The position numbers were made by a program, and so were the translations under genes. A model generated the notes under the pieces. It saw only the letters and a list, made by a program, of their open reading frames with translations. It was not told where the DNA came from and did no database searches. This document shows positions 39,573-43,509 of a stretch of 43,509 bases of DNA, one piece after another. How positions within the stretch are numbered: position 1 is the stretch's first letter; each line of letters starts with the position of its first letter. Origin of the DNA: Chitinophagia bacterium. GTDB taxonomy: Bacteria; Bacteroidota; Bacteroidia; Chitinophagales; Saprospiraceae. Location of the stretch: contig RFSX01000003.1 of the NCBI GenBank assembly GCA_009923745.1, positions 1-43,509 of the forward strand, written 5' to 3'.

Positions 39573-41894
39573 ATGAAAAAACTATGTCTCCTGTTCATCT
39601 GTGCTGTGATTCAACCTGCTTTGGCGCAAGAGAACACCAATACCAACAAGTTCAAACAATTAGATGATGTTCTGCCTACACCTAATTCATACAGGACAGC
39701 ATCTGGTGCCCCCGGCCATGAATATTGGCAACAAAAAGCAGATTATAATATATCTATTACACTTGACGACGCCAACACTAAAATTTATGGGGAAGAAGAG
39801 ATTATCTACTATAATCAATCTCCTGATAATCTAACATACTTATGGCTCCAGCTGGACCAGAATGTAAGGGCACAGGACTCTCATAGCTATAGCGTTAAGG
39901 AGTCCTCTATATCAGAAAGAATGAGCTATGATCGTATTAAAAGCATGAGTCCTGACTTCGATGGCGGCTTCAATATTGATTATGTAAAAGATGAAAATGG
40001 CCGGGATCTAAAGTATATAGTAAATAAAACAATGATGCGCGTTGATTTGCCCCATACATTAAACCCGGGAGATAAATACAAATTCAGCGTAAAGTGGTGG
40101 TACAACATAAACAATACAAATGAAATAGGAGGCAGGTCTGGGTATGAACCATTTGATGAAGATGGCAACAATGTATATGTCATAGCTCAGTTCTACCCAA
40201 GAATGTGTATGTACAACGATGTATACGGTTGGCAGAACAAACAATTCCTCGGTAGGGGTGAGTTTACCTTAAGTTTTGGAGATTTTAATGTAAGTATTAC
40301 AGTACCTACAGATCACCTTGTAGCAGCCTCTGGAGAATTACAAAACCCTGATAGGGTCTTATCTAAAGAACAAAAGTCCAGACTCAAAGAAGCAGAAAAT
40401 TCATATGTACACCCTGTTGTTATAGCGACCTATGATGAAGCGGAAGAACGAATCAAAACAACAGTAAAAGATTCTAAAACCTGGGTTTTCAAAGCAGATA
40501 ATGTAAGAGACTTTGCCTTTGCCAGTTCCAGACGCTTTATCTGGGATGCAATGGCTGTAAAAATGTCTGATGGAAGAAATGTGATGGCTATGTCAATGTG
40601 GACCAAAGAGGGGGATTGTCTTTGGAGTAAATACTCTAGCAAGGCTGTAGCACACACCATTAAGTGGTACTCACATTATACCTTCGATTATCCATACCCT
40701 GTTGCATGGTCTATTGATGGAAATATGGGAATGGAATATCCTATGATTTGTTTTAATTTTGGAAGATGCGAAGATGATGGTACTTATACAGAAAGAACCA
40801 AGTATGGGCATATTGGCGTAATCATCCATGAAGTAGGTCATAATTGGTTTCCAATGATTGTCAATTCTGATGAAAGGCAATGGACTTGGATGGATGAGGG
40901 CCTCAATTCTTTCTTACAATATCTTACCGAACAACAATGGGAAAGAGATTACCCGTCAAGAAGAGGGCCTGCCTATAAGATAGTAGATTATATGTCTGGA
41001 GATAAATCAAGAATCTCTCCGATTATGACCAACTCCGAATCCATTTTACAATTCGGAAACAATGCATACGGTAAACCAGCTACAGCATTGAATATACTCA
41101 GAGAAACCGTGATGGGAAGGGAGTTATTCGACTACGCATTCAAAGAGTATTCAAACAGATGGAAATTCAAGCATCCTACACCAGCTGACTTTTTCAGAAC
41201 GATGGAAGACGCCAGCGCTGTAGACCTGGACTGGTTTTGGAGAGGGTGGTTCTATACAAACGACCATGTAGACCAAGTCTTATCTAAGGTCAAATATTAT
41301 AAAATAGATAGCAAAGATCCTGTTGTAAATAGTACAGCAGCAAAACAGGAAAGAGAGAATTCGAGAGAATATATCAGTACTATAAGAAACAGGGAAGAAA
41401 TTGTTCAGACTCTCAATGAAGTGGATACAAGTATCAATGATTTTTATACATTTTATGATGAACTGGACGTAGATATTATTGACCAAGAGGAATATAATAA
41501 ATACCTAAGTTCTCTATCGGAAGAAGAACAGCTATTGCTAGAAGGAAAAGAACATTTTTACCAATTGGAAATAGAAAACAAAGGTGGTCTTGTAATGCCT
41601 GTAATTATAGAATTCGAATTCGAAGATGGAGAAAAGAAAATTGAGCGTATCCCCGCAGAAATATGGAGGTTTAATCAATCCTCTATTAACAAAACGTTCA
41701 TAGTAGACAAGAGGGTAGTGAACATATCCTTAGATCCTTTTCTCGAGACTGCGGATATTGACAGAAGCAATAATACGCTGGTACCATCTGAAAAACCAGA
41801 TCGCTTTGAATTATTTAAACGGAACAATAGAAGATCCTGGGAAAACCCCATGCAAAGAGCACGGCGCGCTGCTAAAAAAGAAAACCAGCCTTAA
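39573..41894 (+). CDS. Secreted M1-family zinc metallopeptidase
   Basis: Signal peptide MKKLCLLFICAVIQPALAQ; GMEYPMICF; HEVGHNWFPMIVNSDERQWTWMDEGLNSF (HExxH...E). ATG at 39573 preferred over the GTG at 39543. Confidence 0.92.
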   Translation: MKKLCLLFICAVIQPALAQENTNTNKFKQLDDVLPTPNSYRTASGAPGHEYWQQKADYNISITLDDANTKIYGEEEIIYYNQSPDNLTYLWLQLDQNVRAQDSHSYSVKESSISERMSYDRIKSMSPDFDGGFNIDYVKDENGRDLKYIVNKTMMRVDLPHTLNPGDKYKFSVKWWYNINNTNEIGGRSGYEPFDEDGNNVYVIAQFYPRMCMYNDVYGWQNKQFLGRGEFTLSFGDFNVSITVPTDHLVAASGELQNPDRVLSKEQKSRLKEAENSYVHPVVIATYDEAEERIKTTVKDSKTWVFKADNVRDFAFASSRRFIWDAMAVKMSDGRNVMAMSMWTKEGDCLWSKYSSKAVAHTIKWYSHYTFDYPYPVAWSIDGNMGMEYPMICFNFGRCEDDGTYTERTKYGHIGVIIHEVGHNWFPMIVNSDERQWTWMDEGLNSFLQYLTEQQWERDYPSRRGPAYKIVDYMSGDKSRISPIMTNSESILQFGNNAYGKPATALNILRETVMGRELFDYAFKEYSNRWKFKHPTPADFFRTMEDASAVDLDWFWRGWFYTNDHVDQVLSKVKYYKIDSKDPVVNSTAAKQERENSREYISTIRNREEIVQTLNEVDTSINDFYTFYDELDVDIIDQEEYNKYLSSLSEEEQLLLEGKEHFYQLEIENKGGLVMPVIIEFEFEDGEKKIERIPAEIWRFNQSSINKTFIVDKRVVNISLDPFLETADIDRSNNTLVPSEKPDRFELFKRNNRRSWENPMQRARRAAKKENQP

Positions 41895-42652
41895 TTCTGG
41901 TTTTCAAGGAACTCTTTAAGGATAGAATTAAATTCTTTTGGCCTCTCCATCATTGGCGCGTGGCCACATTTTTCTATAAACTCCAATCGTGTATTTGGAA
42001 TAAGTTCATGGAATTTTTCAGCCACAAACGCTGGAGTAATATCATCTTCGCGCCCCCATATCAATAGTGTAGGTGCAGCTATCTTTTTAATCTTGTCTTC
42101 CAGATTATTCCTGACAGCCGATTTTGCCGTTATCACAACACGCAAGGCTTTCATCCTATCATTAACTGTATCAAAAACCTCATCTACAAGCTCCTTTGTT
42201 GCGGTTTTTGGATCATAGAAAACAGATTCTGTTTTCTTCTTTATGAATTCATAATCTCCACGCTTAGGGAAAGTGTTACCCATAGCATTTTCGAACAAGC
42301 CAGAACTACCAGTTAATATAATTGACTTTACTTTCTCCGGATTGGATAAGGCATAAAGCTGGGCGAGGTGACCACCAAGGGAATTACCTAATACATTAAC
42401 CTCATCGATAGATTTAAACTCAACAAACCCTTCTATGTACGCAACAAGCCCGGATAACCCTAGCTTTTTCATAGGCATTTCCATAATTGGTAATATAGGA
42501 ACTACCACATTATAGTCATCCTTGAAATCATTGATGATATCTTCGAAATTACTGAGAGCACCAAACAAACCGTGAAGCAATAAAATAACTTCTTTCCCCG
42601 GTGTTGTTTCTATATAATGATATTCCCCTTCCTGCTTAAGATATTTATTCAT
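41891..42652 (-). CDS. Alpha/beta hydrolase
   Basis: LLLHGLFGALSNFEDII, VLGNSLGGHLAQLYAL (nucleophile elbow), LLIWGREDDITP, EKCGHAPMMERP. Confidence 0.93.
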   Translation of the reverse strand: MNKYLKQEGEYHYIETTPGKEVILLLHGLFGALSNFEDIINDFKDDYNVVVPILPIMEMPMKKLGLSGLVAYIEGFVEFKSIDEVNVLGNSLGGHLAQLYALSNPEKVKSIILTGSSGLFENAMGNTFPKRGDYEFIKKKTESVFYDPKTATKELVDEVFDTVNDRMKALRVVITAKSAVRNNLEDKIKKIAAPTLLIWGREDDITPAFVAEKFHELIPNTRLEFIEKCGHAPMMERPKEFNSILKEFLENQN

Positions 42653-43509
42653 CCCTTTTCATTGGACAACCGCAGCTTTTTAAACATAAAAATATTTAAC
42701 AAGGCGATTGAGAATATAAATATAGCAATTGCCTGATGCATTACTCCATAGAAAACGGGTATAGAGCTTTTGGAATTAAGGAGTACCATAACACCCAGTA
42801 AAAGCTGGATATTTAGAAATATTATCAAAGCTATAGAAGTAATATGCACAAGTCTCTTGAATGGATATCTTAAGGCATTAATCGCAAAATACATTCCTAT
42901 TCCATACACCACATAAGCCCAGTTGCGATGCAATACATGTATAAGGGCGGGCATAAGAGCATCTCGATCGTAATCAACGATAGAAGATAAAGACCAGTTA
43001 GAACCATCCAAAAGAATCTCAGGTATAAATACGCCATTCATATCAGGCCAGGATGGATAATATAATGCTGCCCGCATACCAGATACGACAGCTCCTAAAA
43101 ACATTTGAATCACCAAAGCAATCAAAAACAGCCAGGACACGCTTCTGAAAAACTTTAAGTCAAAGCAATATTTCCTTTCAAGAAATACATCAAAAAACAG
43201 CCATAAGAGTAAACCAAAGGTAAGTAAGGCAATACTTAAATGAAGACTTAATTTATACGCATTAACCCACGGCCTTTCAACAAGTCCACTGGCAACCATA
43301 ATCCAACCAAAGACTGCTGCTAACATTGCAGCACCAAATACATAGGATAAGCGGATCAGGAGCCGTTTATCCGTCCAGCCCTTTAAGACAAAAAAGAAAA
43401 GAGGTATTATAAACACAAAGCCCATCATCCGTGCCCATAAGCGGTGAAAGTATTCCCAGAAATAGATAAACTTGAATTCAGACAAGCTCATTCCCTGGTT
43501 AATCTTTTT
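42649..43509 (-). CDS. ctaA: Heme A synthase (COX15/CtaA), N-terminal part cut by the window end
   Basis: MSLSEFKFIYFWEYFHRLWARMMGFVFIIPLFFF...LVERPWVNAYKLSLHLSIALLTFG...FLGAVVSGMRAALYYPSWPDMNG. Frame is open to the window edge. Confidence 0.92.
   Translation of the reverse strand, partial: KKINQGMSLSEFKFIYFWEYFHRLWARMMGFVFIIPLFFFVLKGWTDKRLLIRLSYVFGAAMLAAVFGWIMVASGLVERPWVNAYKLSLHLSIALLTFGLLLWLFFDVFLERKYCFDLKFFRSVSWLFLIALVIQMFLGAVVSGMRAALYYPSWPDMNGVFIPEILLDGSNWSLSSIVDYDRDALMPALIHVLHRNWAYVVYGIGMYFAINALRYPFKRLVHITSIALIIFLNIQLLLGVMVLLNSKSSIPVFYGVMHQAIAIFIFSIALLNIFMFKKLRLSNEKG

Noticed and set aside
1-43509. CRISPR arrays, tandem repeats, transposases, phage genes, toxin-antitoxin or defence modules
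   Set aside because: Looked for and not seen. The content is predominantly conserved core genes.

Overview
This 43.5 kb window is a gene-dense, mostly housekeeping segment of a Bacteroidota chromosome, probably Cytophagales-like. The lineage call rests on gldD/gldE/gldH, a ~1100-aa SecA, TTG-N~19-TAnnTTTG promoter matches, and mutY-ssb-gldE-gldD synteny. Both ends cut through genes: metH on the left and a ctaA/COX15 heme A synthase on the right. I support about 40 protein-coding genes. I saw no rRNA, tRNA, CRISPR array, prophage, transposase or recognisable defence island, and no obvious large undescribed multigene system. The points most worth a second look are: (i) two near-perfect parS (ParB-binding) sequences 345 bp apart, inside and at the stop codon of thrC; (ii) a decayed, frameshifted C-terminal remnant of bifunctional aspartokinase/homoserine dehydrogenase (thrA) directly upstream of intact thrB-thrC; (iii) the same 11-bp palindrome, GACAAWTTGTC, upstream of both clpB and grpE-dnaJ, a candidate heat-shock operator; (iv) an MtfA/M90-like protein that appears to have lost its HExxH zinc site; (v) an untracked 54-aa single-pass membrane ORF between metH and cysC. 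All calls are from reading the sequence and translations. No database search or computation was run.
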